Positions 1 to 9,901 are shown, counted from the stretch's first letter. The stretch: 64,000 nucleotides of DNA from Burkholderiales bacterium (GCA_019509985.1 JAEKLF010000035.1:1-64000); one strand, 5' to 3'. Made by a program: numbers and translations. The notes: generated from the sequence alone by a model not told the origin.

Positions 1-347
1 CCGACGGCTCGGTGGCCTTCCAGTTCAAGCATTGCGGCCAGCTGCTGTTCGCGCCAGGCACGTCGGAAGACAGGGTCATGGAAGTGGCGCTGGATGCCGG
101 TGCCGAGGACGTCATCACCGGTGACGACGGCGCCATCGAGGTGCTGACTTCGCCCGCCGACTACGAGGTCGTCAAGGCGGCGCTGGAGGCCGCGGGCCTG
201 GTGCCCGAGCTGTCCGAAGTGACCATGCGCCCCGAGAACCCCATCGAGCTGACCGGCGAGGACGCCGAGCGCATGCAGAAGCTGCTGGATGTCATCGAAG
301 ACCTGGACGACGTGCAAGCCGTCTATCACAACGCCGAGCTCGCATGA
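1..347 (+). CDS. YebC/PmpR family regulator, 3' part only
   Basis: This is the C-terminal part (about 115 residues) of a YebC/PmpR-family protein. The frame is already open at base 3 and the gene starts outside the window. Visible family features are the stretch [13 protein letters not shown], the acidic segment with LDAGAEDV, and the ending [14 protein letters not shown], which is typical of the last YebC domain. Full members are about 240 residues. YebC proteins are cytoplasmic; they were described as DNA-binding regulators, and more recent work links the family to translation of difficult sequences. The purD operon follows after a short repeat-containing gap. The internal GTG at base 12 is not the real start. 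Confidence 0.93.
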   Translation, partial: DGSVAFQFKHCGQLLFAPGTSEDRVMEVALDAGAEDVITGDDGAIEVLTSPADYEVVKAALEAAGLVPELSEVTMRPENPIELTGEDAERMQKLLDVIEDLDDVQAVYHNAELA

Positions 348-351
348 TTAG

Positions 352-421
352 CCCCGACGCTCACATTCGTTCACTGCCCCCCGAGGGGGCGCTCGCCCTC
401 CTTGGGACGGTCCTGCGGAGG
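352..421. repeat. Intergenic GC-rich palindromic repeat
   Basis: The gap between yebC and purD holds a GC-rich block with a CCCCCC-CGA-GGGGG palindrome followed by GCTCGCCCTCCTTGGGACGG. It looks like the short dispersed intergenic repeats common in Burkholderiales genomes. It is similar in style, but not identical, to the longer three-copy family at 33, 50 and 51.5 kb. The purD SD (GGAGG) lies at its downstream edge. Only one copy is seen here, so the family assignment is from memory. Confidence 0.4.
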
Positions 422-426
422 TCGCG

Positions 427-1707
427 ATGCGAGTCCTAGTCATTGGCAACGGCGGCCGTGAACACGCGCTGGCCTGGAAGCTCGCCCAGTGCGAGCGCGT
501 CAGCCAGGTCTATGTGGCGCCCGGCAACGGCGGCACGGCGCGCGACGAGCGGCTTGAGAATGTGCCCATCACCGACGTGCGCGCGCTGGCCGACTTCGCC
601 GTGGAACAGAAGATCACGCTGACCGTCGTCGGCCCCGAGGCGGCGCTGGCGGCCGGCGTCGTCGACGAGTTCCGTTCGCGCGGCCTGCGCATCTTCGGCC
701 CGACCAAGGCGGCGGCACAGCTTGAAAGCTCCAAGGCCTTCGCCAAGGACTTCATGAAGCGCCATGGCATCCCGACCGCGGCCTACGAGACCTTCACCGA
801 CCCGGCCGCCGCCCACGCCTACGTGGATGGGCGCGGCGCGCCCATCGTCATCAAGGCCGATGGCCTGGCGGCGGGCAAGGGCGTCGTCGTCGCGATGACG
901 CTGGCCGAGGCCCACGACGCGATCTCGTGGATCCTCGAAGACAACAAGCTCGGCGTCGTGCACAACGCGGGTGGTGCGCGCGTCGTCATCGAGGACTTCC
1001 TCGCCGGCGAGGAGGCCAGCTTCATCGTCGTTTGCGACGGCAAGCATGTCGTGTCACTGGCCACCAGCCAGGACCACAAGCGCCTGCTGGATGGCGACCA
1101 GGGCCCCAACACCGGCGGCATGGGCGCCTACTCGCCCGCGCCGGTCGTCACGCCCAATGTGCATGCCAAGGTCATGCACGAGATCATCCAGCCGACCATT
1201 GCCGGCATGGCGCGTGACGGCCACCCGTTCACCGGCTTCCTGTACGCCGGGCTGATGATCGACGAGCACGGCCAGCCGCGCACCGTCGAGTTCAACACCC
1301 GCATGGGCGACCCCGAGACCCAGCCCATCATGATGCGGCTCAAGAGCGACCTCTTCGAGTTGCTGATGCACGCGACCGACGGCACGCTGGACCAGGTGGA
1401 GCTGCAGTGGGACCGCCGCGTGGCGCTGGGCGTCGTGCTCGCGGCCGAGGGCTATCCGCTGGACCCGCGCAAGGGCGACGCCATCACCGGTCTGCCCGAC
1501 GACGAGGACGAGGCCATGGTCTTCCATGCCGGTACTGCAGCGGTCGATGGCCAACTGCTGACCAGCGGCGGCCGCGTGCTGTGCGTCACGGCGCTGGGCG
1601 AATCCGCCCGCACGGCCGCGCAGCGCGCCTACGAGCTGGCCTCCGGCATCCAGTTTGCCGGCCGGCAATTCCGTTCGGACATCGGCCACCGGGCCATCAA
1701 GCGTTGA
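427..1707 (+). CDS. purD: Phosphoribosylamine-glycine ligase
   Basis: PurD (GAR synthetase) joins glycine to 5-phosphoribosylamine using ATP, the second step of de novo purine synthesis, in the cytoplasm. The 426-residue length is normal. The N-terminal domain begins with the nucleotide-binding stretch [13 protein letters not shown] (residues 5-17). The ATP-grasp domain shows [13 protein letters not shown] (about 140-152), and the metal/ATP site shows [12 protein letters not shown]. The ATG is preceded by GGAGG six bases upstream. The TGA overlaps the TTG start of the next gene, so the acyltransferase is probably translated from the same message. Confidence 0.98.
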   Translation: MRVLVIGNGGREHALAWKLAQCERVSQVYVAPGNGGTARDERLENVPITDVRALADFAVEQKITLTVVGPEAALAAGVVDEFRSRGLRIFGPTKAAAQLESSKAFAKDFMKRHGIPTAAYETFTDPAAAHAYVDGRGAPIVIKADGLAAGKGVVVAMTLAEAHDAISWILEDNKLGVVHNAGGARVVIEDFLAGEEASFIVVCDGKHVVSLATSQDHKRLLDGDQGPNTGGMGAYSPAPVVTPNVHAKVMHEIIQPTIAGMARDGHPFTGFLYAGLMIDEHGQPRTVEFNTRMGDPETQPIMMRLKSDLFELLMHATDGTLDQVELQWDRRVALGVVLAAEGYPLDPRKGDAITGLPDDEDEAMVFHAGTAAVDGQLLTSGGRVLCVTALGESARTAAQRAYELASGIQFAGRQFRSDIGHRAIKR

Positions 1708-2333
1708 TTGCAGCGCCCGCCGTCCTGACCGGGCCGCTGCATCCACACGGCCACCCCAGCGCCTTGGCGCGCCGGGCGCTGGGCCTGTTCGGCTGGACGG
1801 TGGACGCGCCCGGGGTGCCGGCCGAACAGGGCGTCATCCTCGTCTATCCGCACACGTCCAACTGGGACTTCGTCATCGGCCTGCTGGCCAAATGGGCCAT
1901 CGGCATCGAGCTGCGCTTCTGGGGCAAGGACAGCCTCTTCAAGGCGCCGCTGCTGGGCCACTGGATGCGCTGGATCGGCGGCATCGGCGTGGACCGCAGC
2001 AGCCCGCATGGCATCGTCGCCGACACGGTGGCGCAGATGCGCGCGGCCGCGGCGCGTGGCGAGCGTTTCTGGCTGGCCGCCGCACCCGAGGGGACGCGCG
2101 CACTGGCCAGCGGCTGGCGCACCGGCGCCTACCAGGTGGCCGTGCAGGCCGGCGTGCCGGTGGGCCTGTGCTATTTCGACTTCCACCGGCGCATCGTGTC
2201 GCTGACCCGCTTCGTTATGCTGACCGGCGACGTGCAGGCCGACTTCGCTGCATTCGCCGCCTACCTCGGCCCGCGCGTCGGCAGACACCCCACGCTCGCC
2301 AGCCCCATCCAGCCCAAGCCGCCGCGTCCATGA
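1704..2333 (+). CDS. Lysophospholipid acyltransferase family protein (PlsC-like)
   Basis: About 209 residues. It carries the two hallmark motifs of the LPLAT/PlsC fold: HTSNWD (the H-x4-D catalytic pair, residues 50-55) and PEGTR (about residue 130). These enzymes move acyl chains onto glycerophosphate or lysolipids at the cytoplasmic membrane; the substrate here is not known. The start chosen is the TTG at 1704, overlapping the purD stop. Upstream the frame is open but runs through purD in the wrong frame. The stop overlaps the hemF ATG (ATGA). The close packing places it in the purD-hemF operon, although a lipid role has no obvious link to purine or heme synthesis. Confidence 0.85.
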   Translation: MIAAPAVLTGPLHPHGHPSALARRALGLFGWTVDAPGVPAEQGVILVYPHTSNWDFVIGLLAKWAIGIELRFWGKDSLFKAPLLGHWMRWIGGIGVDRSSPHGIVADTVAQMRAAAARGERFWLAAAPEGTRALASGWRTGAYQVAVQAGVPVGLCYFDFHRRIVSLTRFVMLTGDVQADFAAFAAYLGPRVGRHPTLASPIQPKPPRP

Positions 2334-3277
2334 ACTCGCAAGCCGTCCGCGACTACCTGCTCGGCCTGCAGCAGCGCATCGTCAGCGCGCTGGAGGCGGC
2401 CGATGGCAATGCCTTCCTCAGCGATGGCTGGAGCCGCGAGCCCGGCGGCCGGCTCGAGGGCGACGGCCTGTCCCGCCTCATCGAGGGCGGCCCGGTCTTC
2501 GAGCGCGGCGGCGTCAACTTTTCGCACGTGAAGGGCCGTGTGCTGCCGCCCTCGGCCACCCAGCACCGCCCCGAGCTGGCCGGCGCGCCCTTCGAGGCCA
2601 TGGGCGTGTCACTGGTGCTGCACCCGCACAACCCCTTCGTGCCGACCGTGCACATGAACGTGCGCATGTTCGCCGCGCTGCCGGCCGACGCGCCCGCCGT
2701 GACCTGGTTCGGCGGCGGCATGGACCTGACGCCTTACTACGGCTATGAGCGCGACGCCCAGCACTTCCACCGCGTCTGCCGCGACGCCCTGGCGCCCCAC
2801 GGGCCTAAGCTGCATCCCAAGTTCAAGACCTGGTGCGACGACTACTTCTTCCTGAAGCACCGCCAGGAGCCGCGCGGCATCGGCGGCATCTTCTTCGACG
2901 ACTTTGCCGTCCCGGACAGTTCCGGAGGCTTCGACGCGGGCTTCGCGCTGATCCGTTCGGTCGGCGACGCCTTCCTCACGGCCTATCTGCCCATCGTCGA
3001 GCGCCGCCAGGGCTATGCCTACGGCGAGCGCGAGCGCGATTTCCAGGCCTATCGCCGCGGCCGCTATGTCGAGTTCAACCTCGTCTGGGACCGCGGCACG
3101 CTGTTCGGCCTGCAGTCCGGTGGCCGCACCGAGTCCATCCTGATGTCCATGCCGCCGCAGGTGAAATGGCGCTACGACTGGGCACCCGAGCCGGGCACGC
3201 CGGAGGCGCGCCTGTACACCGACTTCCTGCGCCCGCGCGACTGGGCCGATGAAACCCCGACTGCACTGTGGCTCTGA
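2330..3277 (+). CDS. hemF: Oxygen-dependent coproporphyrinogen III oxidase
   Basis: HemF carries out the aerobic oxidative decarboxylation of coproporphyrinogen III to protoporphyrinogen IX in heme synthesis. The 315-residue length is standard. Family signatures are [19 protein letters not shown] and [14 protein letters not shown], and the protein ends with PRDWA. The ATG at 2330 overlaps the stop of the acyltransferase (ATGA), which decides the start. The open frame extends much further upstream without any hemF similarity. The 3' end overlaps the GTG start of nadD by ten bases. Confidence 0.97.
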   Translation: MNSQAVRDYLLGLQQRIVSALEAADGNAFLSDGWSREPGGRLEGDGLSRLIEGGPVFERGGVNFSHVKGRVLPPSATQHRPELAGAPFEAMGVSLVLHPHNPFVPTVHMNVRMFAALPADAPAVTWFGGGMDLTPYYGYERDAQHFHRVCRDALAPHGPKLHPKFKTWCDDYFFLKHRQEPRGIGGIFFDDFAVPDSSGGFDAGFALIRSVGDAFLTAYLPIVERRQGYAYGERERDFQAYRRGRYVEFNLVWDRGTLFGLQSGGRTESILMSMPPQVKWRYDWAPEPGTPEARLYTDFLRPRDWADETPTALWL

Positions 3278-3861
3278 AACTGGCCCTCTTCGGCGGCAGC
3301 TTTGACCCGCCCCACCTCGGCCACCTGGCCTTCGCCCGCTTCGCACTGGACGCGCTGGCGCCCGACCGCCTCGTCTGGCTGCCCGCCGGCCGGCAATGGC
3401 AGAAGCCCGACCAGATCATGGCTGCCGGCGTGCACCGCGCCGGCATGCTCAAGCGCCTCACCGCCGGCGAGCCGCGTTTCATCATCGACGAACGCGAACT
3501 GCACCGCCGCGGCCCCAGCTTCACGGCCGATTCGCTGCGCGAGTTCGCCAGCCAGAACCCGGGCGCCGAACTGATGTTCCTGATCGGCCAGGACCAGTAC
3601 GCGCGGCTGCCGACCTGGTATCAGGTCGAGACCGTCACCGCGCTGGCCACGCTGGTCGTCGTGCCGCGTGCCGGCGAGTCCGTCGTCACGCCGCCGGGCC
3701 TGCCGGCGCACCGCCTGCAGGCGCTTGCGCTGCCCGAAACTCCCCTTTCGTCCACCGCCGTACGCGACGCCGTCGCGCGCGGGGAGGACATCAGCCCCAT
3801 GGTGGGCGCCGAGGTCGCGAGCTATATTGCCTCGCACCGCCTTTACGAGAAGAAGCCCTGA
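3268..3861 (+). CDS. nadD: Nicotinate-nucleotide adenylyltransferase
   Basis: NadD transfers AMP from ATP to nicotinate mononucleotide, giving deamido-NAD in NAD synthesis. The 197-residue protein starts with the nucleotidyltransferase motif [15 protein letters not shown] (residues 9-23) and ends with the ISPMVGxxVxxYI pattern usual in NadD, followed by LY. The start is the GTG at 3268 inside the end of hemF. A longer N-terminus is not possible without losing the motif position. nadD-rsfS-rlmH is a very conserved gene order, which supports the call. Confidence 0.97.
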   Translation: MALKLALFGGSFDPPHLGHLAFARFALDALAPDRLVWLPAGRQWQKPDQIMAAGVHRAGMLKRLTAGEPRFIIDERELHRRGPSFTADSLREFASQNPGAELMFLIGQDQYARLPTWYQVETVTALATLVVVPRAGESVVTPPGLPAHRLQALALPETPLSSTAVRDAVARGEDISPMVGAEVASYIASHRLYEKKP

Positions 3862-4602
3862 ATGGACATTCGCAAGCTGCAACGAGCCATCGTCGATGGT
3901 CTCGAGGACGTGAAAGCCCAGAACATCGTCGTGTTCAACACCGAGCATCTGTCGCCGCTGTTCGAGCGCGTCATCGTCGCGTCCGGCACCAGCAACCGGC
4001 AGACCAAGGCCCTGGCCTCCAGCGTGCGCGAAACGGTCAAGGGCCGTGGCATGCAGGTCATGCGCACCGAGGGCGAGGACAACGGCGAATGGATCATCGT
4101 CGACTGCGGCGCCGCCGTCGTGCACGTGATGCAACCCGCCATCCGCGACTACTACCACCTCGAAGAGATCTGGGGCGACAAGCCCGTCAAGCTCAAGCTC
4201 GGCAGCACCCAGACCAAGCTCGTCAAGGCCTCCGAGGCGCCTGCGCCCGCGCCGGTCAAGACCGCGCGCAAGGGCACCGCGTCCAAGCCCATCACGACCA
4301 AGGCGGCGCCCAAACCCGCAGCCAAGGCGGGCACCAAGAAGGCCGTGCCTTCGGCTTCTGCCAAGAAGGCGGTTGCCAAGAAGGCCGCGGTGGGTACCCA
4401 GGCACCCAAGAAGGGCGTGACCCGCAGCGTGGGCGTGAAGACGGCAGCGGCGCCCGGCAAGACCTTGAAGGTCGGCGCCGGCCAGGGTGTCGGCAAGGCG
4501 GCTGCGGCCAAGCGGGCAAAGCCGGCCGCCAAACCGGCCGCCAAGGCAGCGCCCCGCGCACCCGCCAAGCCTGCCGGCCGCGCGGCTCCCAAGAAGGCTT
4601 GA
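3862..4602 (+). CDS. rsfS: Ribosomal silencing factor RsfS with long Lys/Ala tail
   Basis: RsfS binds ribosomal protein uL14 and blocks joining of the two ribosomal subunits in starved cells. Residues 1 to about 120 form the normal domain, with typical stretches such as VVIASGTSxRQxxALA and GEWIIVDxGxxVVHVM. The remaining about 125 residues are a low-complexity tail of repeated AAK, KKA and KPAAK units rich in lysine, alanine and proline, much like a histone H1 tail. RsfS is normally only 105-150 residues, so this one is nearly double length. The ATG follows the nadD stop directly. The tail is probably disordered and may bind rRNA or other nucleic acid (inference). Confidence 0.95.
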   Translation: MDIRKLQRAIVDGLEDVKAQNIVVFNTEHLSPLFERVIVASGTSNRQTKALASSVRETVKGRGMQVMRTEGEDNGEWIIVDCGAAVVHVMQPAIRDYYHLEEIWGDKPVKLKLGSTQTKLVKASEAPAPAPVKTARKGTASKPITTKAAPKPAAKAGTKKAVPSASAKKAVAKKAAVGTQAPKKGVTRSVGVKTAAAPGKTLKVGAGQGVGKAAAAKRAKPAAKPAAKAAPRAPAKPAGRAAPKKA

Positions 4603-4621
4603 GAGTTCTGAACAGCTTCTG

Positions 4622-5089
4622 ATGCGCCTCTTCCTCGTCGCCGTGGGCCAGCGCCAGCCGGCCTGGGCCGACACCGCCTACGAAGATTTCGCCAAACGCT
4701 TCCCGCCCGAGCTGAAGCTGGAACTGAAGGCCGTCAAGGCCGAGACGCGTGGCGGCAAGACCGCCGAGCAGCTGATGGCCGCCGAGGCCGCCCGCATCGA
4801 AGCCGCCCTGCCGAAGGGTGTGCGCCGCATCATCCTGGACGAGCGCGGCGAGCGTCGCACGTCCGTGCAGCTGGCCGAGCGGTTGAAGCTGTGGATGGGC
4901 GAGGGCCGGGACGCCGCCCTCATCATCGGTGGCCCAGACGGCCTGCATCCCGAGCTCAAGGCCACGGCCGACGAAACGCTGCGCCTGTCCGACCTGACGC
5001 TGCCGCACGCCTTCGCCCGTGTGCTGCTGGCCGAGGGCCTGTACCGCGCCTGGACCGTGACGACCGGCCATCCCTACCACCGTGAGTGA
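4622..5089 (+). CDS. rlmH: 23S rRNA (pseudouridine1915-N3)-methyltransferase
   Basis: RlmH is a SPOUT-class methyltransferase that uses S-adenosylmethionine to methylate pseudouridine 1915 in helix 69 of 23S rRNA. The 155-residue length matches the family. The C-terminal knot region shows IIGGPDG and the characteristic ending [18 protein letters not shown] followed by HPYHRE. The ATG at 4622 gives the normal N-terminus MRLFLVAVG. The upstream extension of the frame lies inside the rsfS tail and is not part of the gene. The gene immediately follows rsfS, as in most bacteria. Confidence 0.97.
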   Translation: MRLFLVAVGQRQPAWADTAYEDFAKRFPPELKLELKAVKAETRGGKTAEQLMAAEAARIEAALPKGVRRIILDERGERRTSVQLAERLKLWMGEGRDAALIIGGPDGLHPELKATADETLRLSDLTLPHAFARVLLAEGLYRAWTVTTGHPYHRE

Positions 5090-5759
5090 AATGACAGCCC
5101 CCATGACGACTTTGTCGTCTTCTCCCCGACAGGGCGCATCCGGCTTGGGACGGCCCGGCGCCGGCTTCATCTATCTCGCCTCGCAAAGCCCGCGCCGCCG
5201 CCAGCTGCTGGAGCAGCTCGGCCTGCGCCACGAGCTGCTGCTGCCGGGTGATGACGAAGACGCCGAGGCGCTGGAGGCCGTGCGGGCCGACGAACTGCCG
5301 GAAGCCTACTGCGCCCGCGTGACCGCCGCCAAGCTTGATGCAGCGCTGGCCCGCTTGGCCGCACGCGGTCTGCCGCCGGCGCCCATCCTGTGCGCGGACA
5401 CGACGGTCGCCGTCGACGACCTCATCCTCGGCAAGCCCGAGGACGAGGCTGATGCGAGCCGCATGCTGGGCCTGCTGGCCGGCCGCACGCACCGGGTCAT
5501 CACGGCCATTGCGATCGCGGATGCGTCGCAGCGCGCCGCGACGCTGAACGTGTCCCAGGTCGAGTTCGCACCGCTTTCGGCCGCGCAGATCGAGCGCTAC
5601 GTCGCCAGCCGTGAGCCGTTTGGCAAGGCAGGGGCTTATGCGATTCAAAGCCAGGCGGCGGCCTGGATCGTGAAGATTGCCGGCAGCTACTCGGGCATCA
5701 TGGGGTTGCCCCTCTTTGAGACGGCTCACTTGCTCGAACAATTCGGTTTCGAGTTCTGA
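5082..5759 (+). CDS. maf: Maf-like nucleoside triphosphate pyrophosphatase
   Basis: Maf-family proteins hydrolyse non-canonical or excess nucleoside triphosphates to monophosphates and are linked to house-cleaning and septum formation. The core begins at [11 protein letters not shown] (about residue 31) and includes [21 protein letters not shown] and a C-terminal YAIQSQAA segment ending with MGLPLFET. The N-terminus is about 30 residues longer than usual and of low complexity. The GTG at 5082 overlaps the rlmH stop; ATG codons at 5091 and 5103 are alternative starts. The subfamily (dTTP/UTP versus m7GTP) is not certain from sequence alone. Confidence 0.93.
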   Translation: MSEMTAPMTTLSSSPRQGASGLGRPGAGFIYLASQSPRRRQLLEQLGLRHELLLPGDDEDAEALEAVRADELPEAYCARVTAAKLDAALARLAARGLPPAPILCADTTVAVDDLILGKPEDEADASRMLGLLAGRTHRVITAIAIADASQRAATLNVSQVEFAPLSAAQIERYVASREPFGKAGAYAIQSQAAAWIVKIAGSYSGIMGLPLFETAHLLEQFGFEF

Positions 5760-5807
5760 CGTCTGCGCGCCGGGTCGCGCGCAACCGTCAGCATTCAAAG
5801 GTTTGCG

Positions 5808-7295
5808 ATGGAAGACATCCTGATCAACTGGTCGCCGCAGGAGACGCGGGTGGCCGTGGTCGAGAACGGCGCCGTGCAGGAGCTGCACATCGAGCGCACG
5901 TTGGAGCGGGGCCTGGTCGGCAACGTCTATCTCGGCAAGGTCGTGCGCGTGCTGCCCGGCATGCAATCGGCCTTCATCGACATCGGCCTGGAACGCGCGG
6001 CCTTCCTGCACGTGGCCGACCTGCACAGCGCCTCGCAGTTCGGCCATGGCCGGCATGCGCAGAGCCCGGACACGCCGCCCACGCCGATCGAGCGCCTGGT
6101 CTTCGAGGGCCAGCCGCTGACCGTGCAAGTCATCAAGGACCCGATCGGCACCAAGGGCGCGCGCCTGTCCAGCCAGATCAGCATCGCCGGGCGCATGCTG
6201 GTCTATCTGCCGCAGGACGAGCACATCGGCATCAGCCAGAAGATCGGCTCGCCGGAGGCGCGCGAGGCGCTGCGCGCGCGCATGCAGGTGCTGGTGGGCA
6301 GCAAGGAGGAGGGCGGTGGTGGCGGCTTCATCCTGCGCACGAATGCCGAGGACGCCAGCGACGAGGAGCTGGCCGCCGACATCGCCTACCTGCGCAAGAC
6401 CTGGCAGCAGATCCGCGCCGGCGCGCTGACGACGCCGCCGGCCAGCCTGCTGCACCAGGACCTGAGCCTCGTCGAGCGCGTGCTGCGCGACCTGACCAGC
6501 GAGCGCACCGGCTCCATCCGCATCGACTCCAAGATGCAGTACGACGTGCTGCGCGGCTTCGGCGAGACCTTCATGCCCGCGGCGACGGCCAAGCTGGAGC
6601 ATTACCGCGGCGAGCGGCCCATCTTCGACCTGTGCAACGTCGATGCCGAGATCGCGCGCGCGCTGGCACGAAAGGTGGATCTGAAGTCCGGCGGCTCGCT
6701 GGTCTTCGACCAGACCGAGGCGATGACGACCATCGACGTCAACACCGGTGGTTTCGTCGGCGCCAAGAACTTCGACGACACCATCTTCAAGACCAATCTG
6801 GAGGCGGCCGGCTCCATCGCCCGCCAGCTGCGCCTGCGCAACCTGGGCGGCATCATCATCGTCGACTTCATCGACATGACGCGCGAGGAGCACAAGACGG
6901 CGGTGCTGGCCGAGTTCCGCAAGCAGCTGGGCCGCGACCGTACCAAGGTGACGGTGGGCGGCTTCACACAGCTCGGCCTGGTGGAGATGACGCGCAAGCG
7001 CACCCGCGAGTCGCTGGCCCGCATGCTGTGCGAACCTTGCCCGACCTGCGAGGGCCGCGGCCAGGTGAAGACGGCCCGCTCGGTCTGCTACGACATCCTG
7101 CGCGAGATCCTGCGCGAGGCGCGCCAGTTCTCGCCGCGCGAGTTCCGCGTCGTCGCAGCGGCCAATGTCGTCGAGATGATGCTCGACGAGGAAAGCGCCC
7201 ATCTGGCCGGCCTCTCGGACTTCATCGGCAAGCCCATCTCGCTGACGGCCGAGCCGACCAACCAGACCGAGCATTACGACATCGTGCTGCTCTGA
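5808..7295 (+). CDS. rng: Ribonuclease G
   Basis: RNase G is an endoribonuclease of the RNase E/G family that matures 16S rRNA 5' ends and degrades some mRNAs. The 495-residue protein has an N-terminal S1-like RNA-binding domain (GNVYLGKVVRVLPGMQSAFIDIG) and the catalytic DNase I-like region. The two metal-binding aspartates are expected in TTIDVNTGGFVG and IIIVDFIDM. A zinc-link CPTC motif follows (CEPCPTCEGRGQ). It lacks the long C-terminal scaffold of RNase E, which supports Rng. An ATG with AAAGG upstream starts the gene 48 bases after maf. Confidence 0.96.
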   Translation: MEDILINWSPQETRVAVVENGAVQELHIERTLERGLVGNVYLGKVVRVLPGMQSAFIDIGLERAAFLHVADLHSASQFGHGRHAQSPDTPPTPIERLVFEGQPLTVQVIKDPIGTKGARLSSQISIAGRMLVYLPQDEHIGISQKIGSPEAREALRARMQVLVGSKEEGGGGGFILRTNAEDASDEELAADIAYLRKTWQQIRAGALTTPPASLLHQDLSLVERVLRDLTSERTGSIRIDSKMQYDVLRGFGETFMPAATAKLEHYRGERPIFDLCNVDAEIARALARKVDLKSGGSLVFDQTEAMTTIDVNTGGFVGAKNFDDTIFKTNLEAAGSIARQLRLRNLGGIIIVDFIDMTREEHKTAVLAEFRKQLGRDRTKVTVGGFTQLGLVEMTRKRTRESLARMLCEPCPTCEGRGQVKTARSVCYDILREILREARQFSPREFRVVAAANVVEMMLDEESAHLAGLSDFIGKPISLTAEPTNQTEHYDIVLL

Positions 7296-7365
7296 GGGGG
7301 GGCTCGCGACCGACGCGGTCTTGTCTGACGTTACAAGTTGCGCGGCTGCGGCAAAATCGCGCGCC

Positions 7366-8480
7366 ATGCTTGAACCTCTCGCGTCTGTCTCCCGTCGCCG
7401 CGGCCTCGCGGCCCTGGCCGCCCTCGCGGCCTCTTTCGGCGCCAGCCCCGCGCTTGCCCAGGTGCGCATCGACATCGCCGGCGTCGGCGGCACGCGCGTG
7501 CCGGTAGCCATCGTCGACTTCCGCGACGAGTCCAAGTCGCCCCAGCCCATTGCCGCCATCGTGCGTGCCGACCTGGAGCGCAGCGGCCAGTTCCGCAGCG
7601 TCGACGCGCCTGGCGCGCTGAGCGAAACCAGCAGCCCGGTCTGGCCTACCAAAAGCTCACCGGTGAGCGCGGCGTGTTCGCCACGCGCATGGCCTACGTC
7701 ACCAAGGCCGGCCCGCGCTACAGCCTGGTCGTCGCCGATGCCGACGGCGAAGGCGCCCGCGTCGCGCTGACCAGCCCCGACCCCATCATTTCGCCCGCCT
7801 GGGCCCCCAACGGCCGCGAGCTGGCCTATGTGAGCTTCGAAAGCCGCAAGGCCACCGTGCGCATCCAGGACGTGCAGACCGGCCATCGCCGCGTGCTGGC
7901 CGACTTCAAGGGCACGAACAGCGCGCCGGCCTGGTCGCCCGATGGCCAGCAGCTCGCGCTCAGCCTGTCCCGCGAGGGCGGCACCCAGCTCTTCGTCATC
8001 AACCGCGACGGCTCGGGCCTGAAGCGCCTGACGCAGAGCGGCGCCATCGACACGGAGGCCAGCTACGCGCCCGACGGCAGCAAGATCTACTTCGTCAGCG
8101 ACCGTGGCGGCGGCCCGCAGATCTACCGCATGCCCGCCAGCGGCGGCGCGGCCGAGCGCGTCACCTTCAACGGCAACTACAACATCAGCCCCGCCGTCAG
8201 TCCCGATGGCCGCATGCTGGCCTTCATCACGCGCGTCAGCGGCGCCTTCCGCCTGTGCGTGATGGACCTCGCCAGCGGCCAGGTGCAGCAGATCAGCGAC
8301 GCCAACGACGATGAGAGCCCGGCGTTCTCGCCCAACGGCAAGCTCATCGTCTACGCGAGCCGTGCCGGCGGCAAGGAGGTGCTGATGACGACGACGCTGG
8401 ATGGCAAGATCAAGACCCCATTGCTCGTTACGCTGGCCGAGGTGCGTGAACCGACCTGGGGGCCATTTACGCGCCAGTAA
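7366..8480 (+). pseudogene. tolB: TolB, broken by internal deletion and frame change
   Basis: TolB is the periplasmic beta-propeller of the Tol-Pal envelope system. The start (ATG 7366) encodes a signal peptide ending ALAQ and the beginning of the N-terminal domain up to RSVDAPGALSETSSP. From about 7641 the frame changes and resumes with LAYQKLTGERGVFATR, then the complete C-terminal propeller repeats (SPDG/APDG blades) to the stop at 8480. Compared with the usual about 430 residues, roughly 60 codons from the end of the N-terminal domain are missing and the two parts are in different frames. No intact TolB can be made as sequenced. It lies directly upstream of pal and cpoB, but tolQRA are not present upstream; rng is there instead. 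Confidence 0.9.
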
Positions 8481-8481
8481 C

Positions 8482-8508
8482 TTGACAGCCCGCACCATGT
8501 TGGACAAT
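8482..8508 (+). promoter_or_regulatory. Possible promoter for pal
   Basis: A perfect -35 hexamer TTGACA lies at 8482-8487, directly after the tolB stop, with GACAAT at 8503-8508 as a possible -10. The spacing of 15 is short. If used, it would let pal and cpoB be expressed independently of the damaged tolB. Confidence 0.35.
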
Positions 8509-8576
8509 GCCCCGCCCGTGCCGCCGCTGGCGGTGCCCCTGATCCCCCGCCCTTGTCTGTTGTGGAGACCACTCGA

Positions 8577-9113
8577 ATGAAGCTGACCCGCTATGCGCTC
8601 ACCCTGATTGCCGCCGCCGCCCTGGCTGGCTGCGGCTCCGCCGTCAAGCTTGACGATCCCGCGCCGGTCAAGGACATCTCGACGCCCCCGCCGCCGCAGC
8701 AGCAATCGCAAGGCAATACCGCGCAGGTCGCCGACAGCGCGGTCAAGACTGTCAGCCTGGATGAGCAGTTCAACCAGCAGGTCAAGGACAAGCGCGTTGT
8801 CTATTTCGACTTTGACAGCGACGTCGTCAAAGAGGAATACCGCGGTCTGGTCGACCTGCACGCCAAGCGTCTGATCAACAACAAGAAGCTGGCCCTCAAC
8901 CTCGAAGGCCACACCGACGAGCGCGGCGGCCGTGAGTACAACCTGGCTCTCGGCCAGCGCCGTGCCGAAGCCGTTGCCAAGTCGCTGACGCTGCTCGGCG
9001 TCGGGGCGGCCCAGGTCGAAGCGGTGAGCTTCGGCAAGGAGCGCCCGGCCGTGCAAGGCAGCAGCGAAGAAGCCTGGGCCAAGAACCGCCGCGTCGAGCT
9101 CAAGGACAAGTGA
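8577..9113 (+). CDS. pal: Peptidoglycan-associated lipoprotein Pal
   Basis: Pal is an outer-membrane lipoprotein whose OmpA-like domain binds peptidoglycan diaminopimelate, keeping the outer membrane attached. The 178-residue protein has a lipoprotein signal with lipobox LAGC (Cys about residue 20), a short proline/glutamine-rich linker, and an OmpA C-terminal domain with VYFDFDSD and the peptidoglycan-binding NLEGHTDERGGREYNLALGQRRA. The ATG at 8577 gives the proper signal peptide; eight upstream in-frame codons are not needed. The stop overlaps the cpoB ATG (TGATG). Confidence 0.97.
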   Translation: MKLTRYALTLIAAAALAGCGSAVKLDDPAPVKDISTPPPPQQQSQGNTAQVADSAVKTVSLDEQFNQQVKDKRVVYFDFDSDVVKEEYRGLVDLHAKRLINNKKLALNLEGHTDERGGREYNLALGQRRAEAVAKSLTLLGVGAAQVEAVSFGKERPAVQGSSEEAWAKNRRVELKDK

Positions 9114-9901
9114 TGCGCGTTCTGCGTCTGACGCGCCTGACGCTGGTGGCCTTGGCCGCCGGCGCGAGCTTCATGCAGCCGGCCCGCGCCGGCTTGTTCG
9201 AGGATGACGAAGCCCGCAAGGCCATCCTCGAACTGCGTGCCAAGGTCCAGTCCAACGAGGACGCTGCCAAGCAGCGCGCCGATCAGCTCAATGCGCTGGT
9301 TCAGGATCAGCTGCAGCCGCTGCGCCGCAGCATGCTTGATCTGAACGGCCAGATCGACGCGCTGCGCGCCGAGATCGCCAAGCTGCGCGGCGCCAACGAG
9401 CAGCTCGCCCGCGACCTGGCCGACACGCAGCGCAAGGTGACCGACCAGTCGCAATCGGTCGACGCACGGCTGAAGCCGCTGGAGCCGCAGAAGGTCAGCC
9501 TCGACGGCCGCGAGTTCCAGGTCAACCCGGACGAGCGCAGCCAGTACGAAGCCGCCATCGGCCTGGTGCGTCGCGGCGATTTCACCGAAGCCGTCGGCGC
9601 GCTGAATGCCTTCCTGAAGCGTTTCCCTGCCAGTGGCTATACCGACTCGGTGCGCTTCTGGCTCGGCAATGCGCAGTACGGCAAGCGCGACTACAAGGAC
9701 GCGATCGCCACGTTCAAGGCCTTCATCGCCGGCAACCCCGACCACCCGCGCGCAGCCGAAGCCCTGCTCGCGCTGGCCAATTGCCAGATCGAGCTGAAGG
9801 ACAACAAGGCCGCGCGCCGCAGCTTTGACGACGTCATCAAGGCCTACCCCGGCACCGAGGCCGCCCAGGCCGCCAAGGAACGCCTGGCTACGCTGAAGTG
9901 A
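9113..9901 (+). CDS. cpoB: Tol-Pal associated TPR protein CpoB (YbgF)
   Basis: CpoB is a periplasmic protein that coordinates Tol-Pal with peptidoglycan synthesis at division. The 262-residue protein has a signal peptide ending ARA (about residue 26), a coiled-coil segment (roughly residues 35-115, rich in Q, L, K and E heptads) that trimerises the family, and three C-terminal TPR units (YEAAIGLVRRGDFTEAV, FWLGNAQYGKRDYKDAI, ALLALANCQIELKDN). The ATG at 9113 overlaps the pal stop; a GTG just before it is an alternative. It is complete despite the broken tolB upstream. Confidence 0.95.
   Translation: MRVLRLTRLTLVALAAGASFMQPARAGLFEDDEARKAILELRAKVQSNEDAAKQRADQLNALVQDQLQPLRRSMLDLNGQIDALRAEIAKLRGANEQLARDLADTQRKVTDQSQSVDARLKPLEPQKVSLDGREFQVNPDERSQYEAAIGLVRRGDFTEAVGALNAFLKRFPASGYTDSVRFWLGNAQYGKRDYKDAIATFKAFIAGNPDHPRAAEALLALANCQIELKDNKAARRSFDDVIKAYPGTEAAQAAKERLATLK

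Noticed and set aside
1655..2329. N-terminal extension of the hemF frame
   Set aside because: It lies inside the acyltransferase in another frame and has no similarity to hemF; the ATGA overlap gives the real start.
4956..9056. A 1366-codon open frame on the minus strand opposite maf, rng, tolB and pal
   Set aside because: Antisense shadow of high-GC genes; its protein is rich in R, H, G, A and D with no domain, and the plus-strand genes are well recognised. Its unbroken span across tolB is not evidence against the tolB lesion.
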